A stretch of 21,166 nt of DNA from Phlegmacium glaucopus (Eukaryota > Basidiomycota > Agaricomycetes > Agaricales > Cortinariaceae): positions 73,135 to 94,300 of the forward strand of contig MU130417.1 of NCBI GenBank assembly GCA_015039465.1. Direction: 5' to 3'. This document shows, one piece after another, positions 8,706-17,103 of this stretch. Both the position numbers and the translations under genes were made by a program. Under the pieces are notes generated by a model. It ran no database searches and was not told where the DNA came from. It was given only the letters and a program-made list of their open reading frames with translations. Positions within the stretch are counted from its first letter, which is position 1. Every line of letters starts with the position of its first letter.

Positions 8706-9014
8706 TCTTCTTGTTTTGGCTGTTTGCGCTGTTTGGACTGGTGTTGGTGGTGGTGGTGGCGGGAGTGTGTATGGTGTTATGCTAGATTCTGATGAGTAAT
8801 GGGGCGATGATGAGCGTGAAAATGATATTGAAGAGGTTTCGGATGATGGGATAGATGGTAGTGTGGAGCTGGTTGGTGATGCTGCTGTTGTTGGGGCAGT
8901 GACAGTTGTTGCCCTTTCTCGAGGAGCGAAACGGCCTCTGTCACGAGGTTGGGATTCCCAAGCTTTTGGTGCCAGCTTGGTTATATGCGAGAGGGCACGG
9001 TGTAGGCACGTTGC
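8706..9014 (-). other. open gag-frame extension upstream of the gag ATG
   Basis: From the TAG at 9015-9017 to the gag ATG at 8705 the gag frame has no stop for 103 codons. The translation is strongly biased to Ser, Thr and Pro, with a hexaproline run just before gag, and contains no methionine. Such composition is common in disordered Gag N-termini. It may be translated from a non-AUG codon or from an upstream exon, or it may simply be an untranslated leader. Confidence 0.5.
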
Positions 9015-9149
9015 CTAGGGTTGGTTTGGCAGGGACTAGAGCAGTGGCAAGCGGTTGTGTGACGAGAGCAGAAGCTTGGTAGAAGCAGATGAGCAAGTAG
9101 CAGTAGGCAGGTTAAGACGGTAAGCAGTGGGGTATGTTAAAGGCCAGAA

Positions 9150-9165
9150 CGCCCTCTCATCACCA
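9150..9165 (-). other. primer binding site of element A
   Basis: Three bases after the 5' LTR the element strand reads TGGTGATGAGAGGGCG. It is the complement of a tRNA 3' end, since the plus strand here ends in discriminator A plus CCA. This layout matches tRNA priming. By its acceptor stem the tRNA would start GATGAGA. I cannot name it. Confidence 0.65.
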
Positions 9166-9168
9166 CGA

Positions 9169-9302
9169 TGGAGGAGGGCGCGGTTGCTTTAGCGATGGAA
9201 GAGCTGTCTTGTTTGTACCTACTGGGCGCTCTGTACTGCCCTTGCTTATCTAATCTATGTATCACGTGTACGTTATCCGATGGTGCCTATCTCCCTAATC
9301 CA
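9169..9302 (-). repeat. 5' LTR of element A
   Basis: This 134-bp copy matches 2983-3116 at every base. It must hold the promoter of A, but no TATA box is visible. The only striking site is CACGTG. At 134 bp it is short for a Ty3/gypsy LTR. Confidence 0.95.
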
Positions 9303-12150
9303 CTGCAACACCGCGTAAACGACCAGTGCATAGCAGCAGGATTTCCTTCAGCATTTGAGGATCTACCACCAAAAGAAACGACAACTCCTGACTCCAACCC
9401 CCCGCAAGTACAGAACAAATGGAGAGTCTGTCAAGACTTTGCTGAATTAAACCAAGTTACCAAAGTACCGCCTATGCCTCAAGGTGACATCAGGTTAAAG
9501 CAACAAAATCTAAGTGGCCATCGATGGGTAACAATTTTCGACTTCGCCAATGGGTTTTATGCCTGCGAAATCAAACCAGAAGATCAGCCATATGTATGCT
9601 TTTATGTTGAAGGGAGAGGATACTTTGCATATAAAAGAATGCCGTTCGGTCTCACAGGCGCACCATCCACATTCGCGGAAATGACAGCAAATGCCCTGGG
9701 CGATTTTACGGGAATGATAATCGAATTGTTTGTTGACGATGGCGGCATGGGCGGAGACGAGTTTGAAGCCATGCTTGCAGATACAGAGCGCCTATTCAAA
9801 AGAATAAACGAAACAGGACTATCCATTTCAGCAACAAAATCCAAGTTTTTCATGACGGAGGCGACATTCGCAGGTGGAAGAGTTGGCCCAGATGGTATTA
9901 AACCAGACTTGACAAAACTAACAGCCATCGCGGATTGGAAAACACCAACCGACCTACAAAACCTAGGCTCGTTCCTAGGTATAACGGGTTACTTTCGACC
10001 CCTCATAAAAGGATATGCATCCATAGCACAACCACTCACCAATCTCACACGCAAACTAGAGCTACCCAAACTCAAAGGGAAAGCGGCCTACACCCGCGCC
10101 ATGAAAGGGCACTCACTCGTAGGATTGTGGAAAAAGGAGCATGACCATGCCTTTCTTCGGTTGAAAGTCGCACTAACAAGCGAGCCAGTACTCAAAGGGC
10201 CAAAATACGATGGAACACCATTTATTGTAACAACCGATGGTTGCAAATACGGGTTTGCAGGAATGCTGACACAAAGGTTCACTACAGTAATGCCCAATGG
10301 AACAGAGAAGACAACAGCTCACCCGATAGGCTTCGCATCAAAACGAACTTCAACAACAGAAGAAAAATACAAACCATTCATCCTCGAATTTGGTGCATTA
10401 AAACATAGTCTAGATAAGTTTAGCGACATAATATGGGGCTACCCAGTCGAACTCGAAACAGACTGTCAAGCACTTAGAGACCACCTCCTAAACAAAACAC
10501 TCAATTCAACTCACGCAAGATGGCGAGACGCAGTCCTAGCACACAATATCATCGATGTTCGTCATCGACCAGGACGCCTCAACGTAGTAGCAGACGGTAT
10601 CAGTCGGAAGTTTGTTAACTTACCCAAAGAACCTGGAGATGGGCATGAGTGGACAGTGAGCGAAGACTGGGAAGCACACACCAGGCTGGCCAACGACATG
10701 TTCTACGTCCAAACGACTCAATCCGAGGCCACATATACTGCGTTACGAACACGCTTCGCAAAAGAGAAAGTCTTTATTGAAATCATCGACTCAATACTGG
10801 AGCTTGACCGAGGAAAGAGTCTCCGCGTACAAAGGAGAGCACGACATAAAGCTAAAGGGTACATGATTGAAGAAGGGCGGTTGTGGAGGGTAGGGGATGG
10901 GTCAGTAAGAGCCAGAGCAAGACTGGAGTGTGTGACGCAGGAAGAGACAGTAGCATTGGCCTGGGAGGAACACCGGAATCATGGCCATTTCCACCGAGAC
11001 AACATCAAAGCCAAGCTCTTGGACAAAATCACCAGCCCAAGAATGGACCAGTCTATCACAAAGGCGATTATGGACTGCGGAAAATGCAAAGGATTCGGAA
11101 CAACGCACCTTCATTCACTCCTAGAGCCCATAACTAGACGTCATCCATTCGAACTCATGGTAGCAGACACGTTGTCACTGCCAAAAGGAAAAGGTGGTTT
11201 CACAAAACTTGGACTGTGGATGGACCTATATTCACAACGAGTATGGGTGACTAAATTAAAATCAGCAGCCACAGGCAAATCATCGAGGAAGAGCTACAGC
11301 AGCATCTGTGACCTCTTCACAGCCCCAGAGACGTTGATGGTAGACGGAGGACCAGAGTTCGACAACAAAGAACTCAAAGAGGAATGTGACGAACGGGGAA
11401 CGAGTCTGGAAATCTGCGCGGCATACTCTCCATGGATTAACGGACTCCTTGAAGGCACCAACAGAATATTGTTAGATCGATTAAAACGAATGTGTGCACC
11501 AGACCTGGGTGAAGAACACAACAATGGAAATACCAACCAACTGGCCAGACCATCTCGATGCTGCCATCCGCCATATCAACAATCGCATTCTCCCAAACCT
11601 GAAATACACACCCAACGAACTCCTTCTAGGTCTAGTCGTAAACACGAAACCAACACTATCTGCCAAAACATCAACTACACCAACAGTTAATGAAATAGAA
11701 ACACAAATGGCTTACGTTGATCAACACCGCTTTGACGGGTACGCACAAATCATCGAACATGCCCACCGTCGCAAGGTAGCATTTGACAAACAAGTCTTAG
11801 CGCACCCTCCCCGAGAAGTGGTCTTCAAGTTGGGAGATCTAGTACAGGTATACAGGAGCGACTTAGACTACACATTTAAAACGGAAAGGAAACTCTTACC
11901 AAAGTTTTCAGCACCACGACGCATCACAAAACAAATTCATCATTCATATCACCTCGAAACACTAGAAGGACTGCCAATATCAGGAAAGTTCAGCTCCAGA
12001 AGACTGAGACTATTCATACCAAGGAAAGGAACAGAGCTAGAACAAGCACAGGAAGCTATAGAAAAGGAGTGGCGAAGACGAGAGGAGAGTGAGGAAAAGG
12101 AGAACATGGGGGTTAACAAAGAGGCAGAGAAAGAGGCGGTGCGATCGTAA
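9303..12150 (+). pseudogene. pol: element B pol, rest of RT, RNase H and integrase, frameshifted
   Basis: This continues the RT begun at 2782-2982. It holds the RT active site FVDD at 9729-9740, RNase H with TTDGCK near 10232, integrase HHCC residues, and an integrase triad with Asp at 11166, Asp at 11343 and Glu at 11451 (35 residues between the last two). The frame is open from 9303 until about 11515, where a one-base shift (or two-base loss) moves the rest into another frame, which is open to the stop at 12148-12150. The C-terminal part matches A (SYHLETLEG) but the GPY/F motif is altered to APRRI. Any start before 9303 would only read through the LTR of A. Confidence 0.9.
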
Positions 12151-12285
12151 ATCATGTGCGACAACAACAATGGGGAATCAACAATCGCACGTGAAAACAA
12201 GGAGGTGCCAGAAACCCGGGTCAACGAGTCCCCTGACAACGGAACAGGAGACAATTAGAGGCGTACACAACGAGGACGTTGTTTA

Positions 12286-12302
12286 GTTGCTGGGGGGGCA
12301 CA
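12286..12302 (+). other. polypurine tract of element B
   Basis: A run of seven G in TTGCTGGGGGGGCACA stands directly before the TGTGGCAG start of the 3' LTR. It has the same arrangement as the G-run plus CAGA before the LTR of element A. Confidence 0.7.
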
Positions 12303-12490
12303 TGTGGCAGTGCAACCTGGCAGGGTACTCAACGGATTACAAGCAGATTACAAGTAGATTACAAGTAGATTACAGATAAACAACTAGATTACAAAGTAGT
12401 TAGATGTAGATTACGGGCTCAGCCGGGCGAGAGCCGGAGAACCCAAAGCGGAAGGAAGACGTGACGAAAAAAGAATCATCCTTTACCACA
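12303..12490 (+). repeat. 3' LTR of element B
   Basis: It begins TGTGGCAG after the polypurine tract. The best right edge is TTTACCACA at 12490, giving TGTGG/CCACA inverted ends and 188 bp. The right edge is inferred, since no second copy is in the window. It contains an 11-bp repeat array. Confidence 0.6.
12335..12413 (+). repeat. 11-bp GATTACAAGTA repeats in the LTR of B
   Basis: GATTAC recurs at 12335, 12346, 12357 and 12368, exactly 11 bp apart, and again with looser spacing near 12387 and 12409. Such arrays are common in the U3 part of LTRs. Confidence 0.8.
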
Positions 12491-12992
12491 CAACTATCGG
12501 TTTATGTCCCTCGTCCAATTGCACTGCTCCAATGGTGATGTTTTCTTCTTCCTGGTACTCTTCTTCCTGAACATCTTCCTCATCGGGTGATAGTTGAAGC
12601 AAGGCATCATCTGTGGCATCATGGTTCAGTGCGACATTTGCGTCCGTCTGGTCCTGATCCTCTTCATCCTTCTCCTTCTCCTTTTCTTTCTCCTTCTCTT
12701 TCTCCTTCTTCTCCGTCTCCTCTTCCTCCTCCTCCTCCTCCTCCTCCTCCTCACCATCCTGCTCCTCCTCACCCTCCTCATCCACGTCCTTGTCTGATAC
12801 ATGCTGGAATGCATCGTGGCTACGGTCAGTTTTGAATTCTTGATGAGTCTGTTGATGTGAGAAGTCGGTATGTGCTTTAAGGTTGTCATTCCAGTAGGTA
12901 GAGATATCTGGGTTGAGGTTATTGCAAGAGGTATCTGGCAGGTTGGTGTTTAGAAAGTGGAGAGTCTGCGGATTTGGAACCTTGGCCTTCAA
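12483..12992 (-). CDS. hypothetical acidic low-complexity protein, possibly a 3' exon
   Basis: The open frame runs about 169 codons to the TAA at 12483-12485. The N-terminal third is ordinary (PDTSCNNLNPDISTYW). The middle is almost all glutamate and lysine (from TCC and CTTCTC repeats), and the end is acidic. There is no ATG at the upstream end; the frame opens at a TTG. A neighbouring frame upstream suggests an exon ending at 13107, a 68-nt GT-AG intron (13039-13106) and a continuation reading VKALDKWVTKVALTNFEG, but this is in a different frame from the acidic ORF. The stop lies within the proposed LTR of element B. No family recognised. It could be a gene cut by element insertion, or a chance ORF over repeats. 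Confidence 0.3.
   Translation of the reverse strand: MKAKVPNPQTLHFLNTNLPDTSCNNLNPDISTYWNDNLKAHTDFSHQQTHQEFKTDRSHDAFQHVSDKDVDEEGEEEQDGEEEEEEEEEEEETEKKEKEKEKEKEKEKDEEDQDQTDANVALNHDATDDALLQLSPDEEDVQEEEYQEEENITIGAVQLDEGHKPIVVW
12660..12782. repeat. CTTCTC / CTC low-complexity tract
   Basis: A pyrimidine-rich stretch made of CTTCTC-like hexamers is followed by about eleven CTC/TCC triplets. It encodes the Glu/Lys-rich part of the minus-strand ORF. Confidence 0.85.
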
Positions 12993-13207
12993 AGTTCGTC
13001 AACGCGACCTTTGTGACCCACTTGTCAAGGGCCTTCACCTGAGAGAGACATAAGTTATACATTGAAACAATCTATTATCAACTATAAACCCACAAACAGT
13101 TTATACATCATGCTTTCTGTCTGCCCTGGTTGGGGAGCCACACTCCGAAGATCCTTCAGACACTGCCTTGAAGGGTGTTTTCCCCTGTAAGCATCCAGCG
13201 TTGTGTT

Positions 13208-13528
13208 TGTAACGACCCGGTATTTCGTTACAACATTCTTGAGTTTCTGTTCTTATTTTAGCTATCTTTTATCTTTCACTTTCATTTCGTCTTATTCATG
13301 AAATATTCACATGTGCTTGAAATGCCTGATCTCATTCCTTGTTCATTTTACCCTTCATTTTAACAAGACCTTATGGACCTCCTTTTTGTTCCTTAAACAC
13401 ATATACATGTGATTATTGTTTGAACCTTTTTTAGTATAAATAGCAGTACGGAACTTAGATAGTTTTCTTCAGTGAATCTCATATCGTTAAACCGTCTGTT
13501 GATTCCTCTGTGTGACTAAAACGTTACA
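13208..13528 (+). repeat. 5' LTR of element C
   Basis: The proposed LTR is 321 bp, from TGTAACG to CGTTACA, a perfect 7-bp inverted terminal pair. It has a TATA box inside and gag begins 200 bp downstream. Boundaries rest on the inverted ends only, as no second LTR is present. Confidence 0.7.
13435..13442 (+). promoter_or_regulatory. TATA box of element C
   Basis: TATAAATA in TTAGTATAAATAGCAG lies inside the LTR, 94 bp before its right end. It is suitably placed to start the element transcript a few tens of bases downstream. Confidence 0.6.
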
Positions 13529-13530
13529 TC

Positions 13531-13540
13531 AGCCATCTAA
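13531..13540 (+). other. possible self-primer binding site of element C
   Basis: There is no TGG-type tRNA site after the LTR. AGCCATCTAA, two bases after the LTR end, can pair with TTAGATAGTT at 13455-13464 just downstream of the TATA box (eight Watson-Crick pairs, one G-U, one mismatch). This resembles the Tf1/sushi self-priming arrangement. Confidence 0.35.
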
Positions 13541-13728
13541 ACAATCACTGCTGTATCTTTTCGTCACATCTTTTTGACGCGAAACACGAATTAACTGTCG
13601 ACAACTGTCCTGGAACCCTTCTGGTCTGATCAACCAGAAACAACCGTCACTGTCGACAACCCCCCAACCAAACCGATTTCTTTTATTTCTGTTGAGTATC
13701 TATTTAAATCAATAACTACTAAAAAAAT

Positions 13729-15507
13729 ATGTCTACTAGAGTTCTGAGGAGCAAGACCACTGCGGGGACGGCCCCCAGTCGTATCCCTATACCCACCAGC
13801 CATTCAAAGGCTAAGCCGGGTGCTGCACCCGAGACCGCCGAACCTTCACCTCGCATGTATAGCGACGTCGTAGCTTCGAGAAGCCCTTCTCCGAGAGAAG
13901 AGAATTCGGAACGCGATTCCGATGACAGTCCAGAACCTCAACCGGCCGAGCCCGTTGCCGATGCTATGAACATAAGTGATCAGGAGGATCACGCTGGAAC
14001 CCCGTGGATTACGGTGGAGCGCAGACGTGCGCGTAGTCTGGACTCAATAAATAAATCACGCTTGAATAAGAATGTAGCAAATTTTAAGCCCCGAAATTTA
14101 TCTAAGGAACAAGAAAATACAATTAAGGAAGCTACAAGAGCCTTATCTAAGAATGAATTAGCACAAGTCAAGCGAAGACAAGCAGCAATTGAGGAACAAC
14201 GTGAGAGGAACGTTGACTCGGGCCCTTCCCATAATAAAGGGAAGGTTATTGATCCCAAGGAATGGGGCAACATTGAGATTAGCAGCTCAGAATTAAACCC
14301 CGAAACACAGGCAATCATTTTGCAAACTTATAACACCGATAAAGATAACGGCGCTATTCCTAGAAAAGGAAAAACAAAGAAATTTAAAAAGAAGAAAAGC
14401 ACCGAGGAGAATTCTAGCGATGACTCAGATGCTGATAACCATTTCAAGGTTCCACATGCTCCCAGGCACGTCAAGGTACCTAAGACCGAACATAGCCGTT
14501 CAGCAGAGGCACGACGAACCGGGTCGAGACCGGCTGCACAGATTGCTCCTGATAGCAGCCTAGGCGTTGCGTTGAACGGATTAGCTCAGAAGTATGGAGA
14601 GAGAGATACGTCTTATGAACATGTCCATGGTGAAGGAGATGAATCTCCTACATCATCTTCGAGTTCTGAAAGTGATTACTATTCTGACAGCTCGAACTCA
14701 AACGATAGTACTAAGATAACGAATCCTAAGCGCTCGAAATTGAAGAAACACCGAAAGAGGAAATCCTGGACAAGTCCAAGAAAGGAAGATACTTCGATTA
14801 AACCCATTCCACCGAAGGAATATGATGGCGCGGCTGACCCGCGTGCCTACCATCGGTTTGTAATGGAAGGAGAGGCTTACCTACGAGACGGTAATGTCAG
14901 CACGGAACGTCAAATCCGGATACTGGTACATTTCCTCGATGGGAAAGCTTACGACTTTTACATGCAAAAAGTTGCTATAGACGATCCGAAGAATTGGAAT
15001 TTGCATAAGTTCTTTACAGAACTGTTTAACTACTGTTTTCCAATAGACTATAGGCAACAAATGCGATTGAAACTGGAAAGTCTTACACAGGGCAGTAAAT
15101 CTGTATCTGAACACATTTATGAATTACAAGAATTGTTCAATATGGTAGGAGTGGTGTCTCCGGAGCAAAGAGTGGTTAAATTATGGTACAGTCTTAAACC
15201 TAAGATCCAAAGGACACTGTGGAAAGACGGGTTACATCCGGACATATCCTCATGGGAAGATGTAGTAACTAAAGCTGAGGTAGTTGAGATCGCTGACAAT
15301 GTAATTGATCCTCGCGAACGAAGAGTCGCTCATCCAAGCCATTCTATTAATCAGAGACCGTTTGCAAACAACTCAGGAAGGAGTTACAGAACTCGAAACT
15401 TTTCCTCTGGTATGTCGTCACGTTTGGTGACCGTCGCTCCAATCAATCTAAATGGTGTTGGTAATAACCGGCAAAACACCACAATACCCAACCGAGGTAC
15501 TTTTTGA
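13729..15507 (+). CDS. gag: element C Gag, matrix and capsid part
   Basis: This 592-residue ORF starts at the first ATG after the leader. The first about 350 residues are disordered, rich in Ser, Pro, Lys and acidic residues, with a lysine-rich patch (KFKKKKST). A Ty3/gypsy capsid-type domain follows at about 361-535 (PPKEYDGAADPRAYHRF; AYDFYMQKVA; ELFNYCFPIDYRQQ), ending in a glycine/asparagine-rich tail. An in-frame TGA (TTT TGA CAG) ends it at 15507. The same frame then continues to a zinc knuckle, so this is Gag broken by one nonsense codon, or conceivably read through. It belongs to element C, whose pol is absent. Confidence 0.9.
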   Translation: MSTRVLRSKTTAGTAPSRIPIPTSHSKAKPGAAPETAEPSPRMYSDVVASRSPSPREENSERDSDDSPEPQPAEPVADAMNISDQEDHAGTPWITVERRRARSLDSINKSRLNKNVANFKPRNLSKEQENTIKEATRALSKNELAQVKRRQAAIEEQRERNVDSGPSHNKGKVIDPKEWGNIEISSSELNPETQAIILQTYNTDKDNGAIPRKGKTKKFKKKKSTEENSSDDSDADNHFKVPHAPRHVKVPKTEHSRSAEARRTGSRPAAQIAPDSSLGVALNGLAQKYGERDTSYEHVHGEGDESPTSSSSSESDYYSDSSNSNDSTKITNPKRSKLKKHRKRKSWTSPRKEDTSIKPIPPKEYDGAADPRAYHRFVMEGEAYLRDGNVSTERQIRILVHFLDGKAYDFYMQKVAIDDPKNWNLHKFFTELFNYCFPIDYRQQMRLKLESLTQGSKSVSEHIYELQELFNMVGVVSPEQRVVKLWYSLKPKIQRTLWKDGLHPDISSWEDVVTKAEVVEIADNVIDPRERRVAHPSHSINQRPFANNSGRSYRTRNFSSGMSSRLVTVAPINLNGVGNNRQNTTIPNRGTF

Positions 15508-16005
15508 CAGCCGACTAATCGAGCACCAAGGGGTGCTGGCCGTGCTACCATGCATAGAGGACGCGTTGGTAATAATAATAGGAATTCTGCACCGCGAAAC
15601 AACAATTATCAAAACAGGAGTACAAGTAATAATAATTTTAACAAACCGAATATCGAAAAACCAAAATTGTCCGAAAAAGAGATGGCCGAGTTAAGGGCCA
15701 GCGGCAAATGTTTCAACTGTAAAGAAGTAGGACACATGTCAAGAAATTGTCCGGATTTACAAACAGTTAAGGGAGGGGGAGCTAGGCCTCCCGGCGTACC
15801 TAGTTATAGCATGGATATGACCCTAGTTGAGGACATTGCGGATACCAATGATGTACTAGAATCGATGCCAGTAGGTGCCATTAGCGTACGAACAGCACCG
15901 GAAGCAAGGAAGAAGTTACCTAGTCACTGGCGAAAAATTCGTCCATGTTGGCTAAAGTCGGAGACAACAGCACGAGGACGAATAGGTGATGGAAGGATAT
16001 ATTAA
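15508..16005 (+). pseudogene. gag: element C Gag, C-terminal CCHC part
   Basis: It is in the same frame as the upstream ORF after the TGA. It contains Asn/Arg-rich sequence and a CCHC zinc knuckle (CFNCKEVGHMSRNC, starting at 15709), which in Gag binds the element RNA. An ATG at 15550 could only start a fragment. The frame ends at TAA 16003-16005, right where similarity to the neighbouring gene copy begins, so the stop comes from the truncation rather than the natural end of Gag. Confidence 0.8.
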
Positions 16006-16009
16006 CTGC

Positions 16010-16925
16010 TCCGACGGGTCTTTCCACACATGTTCATCGACAAGGCAATCAACGGTTATTTCGCGTAACCTTCTGAGATAGACCGCTGGACCGTAGAGCA
16101 GAAAAAATGACAGGACTGTCAACAGAAAAGTCCTTGGTCCCTCAGAATGAATTGATTGACCTCTGCTTAGACGGGCATTTATTTTTCCGTGCAGATGGAG
16201 GAATCGTTCATGGTCTAGTGGTGATTCATAGATTTGAGTTGGAATAATGATAAAGGGACCTACGAAAGTTTTGGAGAAAACGCGCTGTTAAACTTATTGA
16301 TTAGCACATGGACAAGATAGGCAAACTTAGGAAATCCATACCATTGAATTCATCCAGCCAAAACAAGCACAGCTCTACATGATTCACAAAATAATATCCA
16401 CACCTCCCAGAGTTCCTAAGCTCCAACACAAGACACGTCTCCCCCGGAATATCGATCTCGATATATGAAAATATTTGGTCGATATAGGTCTCTAATTTTG
16501 TGTTGGAATCTGTATCGTACATCCTAAACGTCGATGGGGATTTTCTGTAGTACAGAAACGTATCAGCGTTGGTTCTTCGGCGATGAGAAGCATTGAGCTG
16601 TGCTTGCCCGAGAGTTGTCAAGAAAGTACGCAGCATCATCCGGATAGGTAAAAGCAACCCATTGGTTCGGAAGTTCTGGCCTACGTTAAGTTGCAGATCA
16701 AAATTATTTATCAACAACAATCCAAAGCAACTCACTCCGTGAAAGTCATAGACAACGGGCGGATTTGGAACGAGTCGTAGCAGAATTTCTCGCTATTGAA
16801 GAGAATCCATTATTTCATAACTGATGATCTGCCAGTGTAGTCCAGCACATACGATTCGAAGTCTCTGCCATGAATGACTGCTTAGAAGTCGCGTACGACA
16901 CCGACATCCTTGCAACGTCTCTTGG
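16010..16925 (-). pseudogene. copy 1 of tandem WW-like membrane-protein gene, truncated
   Basis: It resembles copy 2 over exons 1 (end) to 4, then jumps to exons 9 and 10. The WW-like segment (QWVAFTYPDDAAYF), splice-site positions and the GC donor of intron 3 are conserved, and the block DTDSNTKLETYIDQIF is recognisable. Defects are a stop in the exon-1 remnant, a 6-bp loss with a 1-bp gain near 16520 that shifts the frame and makes a TAG, a deletion equal to the end of exon 4 through exon 8 at about 16331, and loss of everything after exon 10 at the joint with element C. It cannot encode a full product. It lies directly downstream of copy 2 on the same strand. Confidence 0.75.
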
Positions 16926-17103
16926 GGATCTTCTACCAAGTAAGATATAATATAACAAAAATTATGGAAGAGCGAACACAAAAGAGGTGAATGAAAGCTC
17001 AGTCCGGTGAGGAAAGTGGGAAATCCGGTCACGTTATCACAGACAAAATAATATTAAATTTAACTTCTCTTCCCTTATCGAATCCTTCAATGATCTAATG
17101 ATC

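Larger units (their letters stand above)
2983..9302 (-). mobile_element. complete Ty3/gypsy LTR retrotransposon, element A
   Basis: This is a 6320-bp element with 134-bp LTRs at both ends (2983-3116 and 9169-9302) that I find identical base for base. In element orientation the order is LTR, primer binding site, leader, gag, pol and polypurine tract, then the 3' LTR. Domain order in pol is protease, RT, RNase H, integrase, as in Ty3/gypsy elements. CTGC flanks both ends (ACTGC if the terminal A is shared), fitting the short target duplications of these elements. It interrupts the RT of element B. Identical LTRs and intact ORFs mean a recent insertion that may still be active. Confidence 0.95.
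2782..12490 (+). mobile_element. Ty3/gypsy element B, 5'-truncated, interrupted by element A
   Basis: B consists of 2782-2982 and 9303-12490. The first piece encodes the start of the reverse transcriptase, and the second continues in the same frame through RT, RNase H, integrase and a 3' LTR. The two pieces join in frame once element A and one target-site duplication are set aside. Gag, protease and the 5' LTR are missing. Its pol is clearly homologous to that of element A but well diverged, so it is a different family of the same group. With the upstream loss and an integrase frameshift it should be non-autonomous. Confidence 0.85.
13208..16009 (+). mobile_element. Ty3/gypsy element C, 5' fragment
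   Basis: This is a 5' LTR, a leader and gag, ending before any protease or RT. The Gag type (capsid followed by a single CCHC knuckle) resembles chromovirus-like elements of mushrooms and differs from element A. Similarity to the tandem gene copy 1 starts at about 16010, so the element was cut there, and the TAA ending the last ORF is formed at the joint. No 3' LTR is present in the window, so no target duplication can be tested. Confidence 0.8.

Noticed and set aside
9150..9165. A tRNA gene 3' end suggested by the CCA-ending sequence
   Set aside because: No tRNA body lies upstream. The position next to the LTR fits a primer binding site, and fungal tRNA genes do not encode CCA.
9168..9302. 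First 45 codons of the 840-codon plus-strand ORF
   Set aside because: These lie inside the LTR of element A and are read through. True element B coding resumes at 9303.
12587..12835. Plus-strand proline-rich ORFs over the CTC tract
   Set aside because: They are shadows of a simple repeat, with no independent support.
16301..16735. 144-codon minus-strand ORF in copy 1
   Set aside because: Only its second half is genuine homology. The first half is out of frame with the WW-like exon, and the join comes from a frameshift in the pseudogene.
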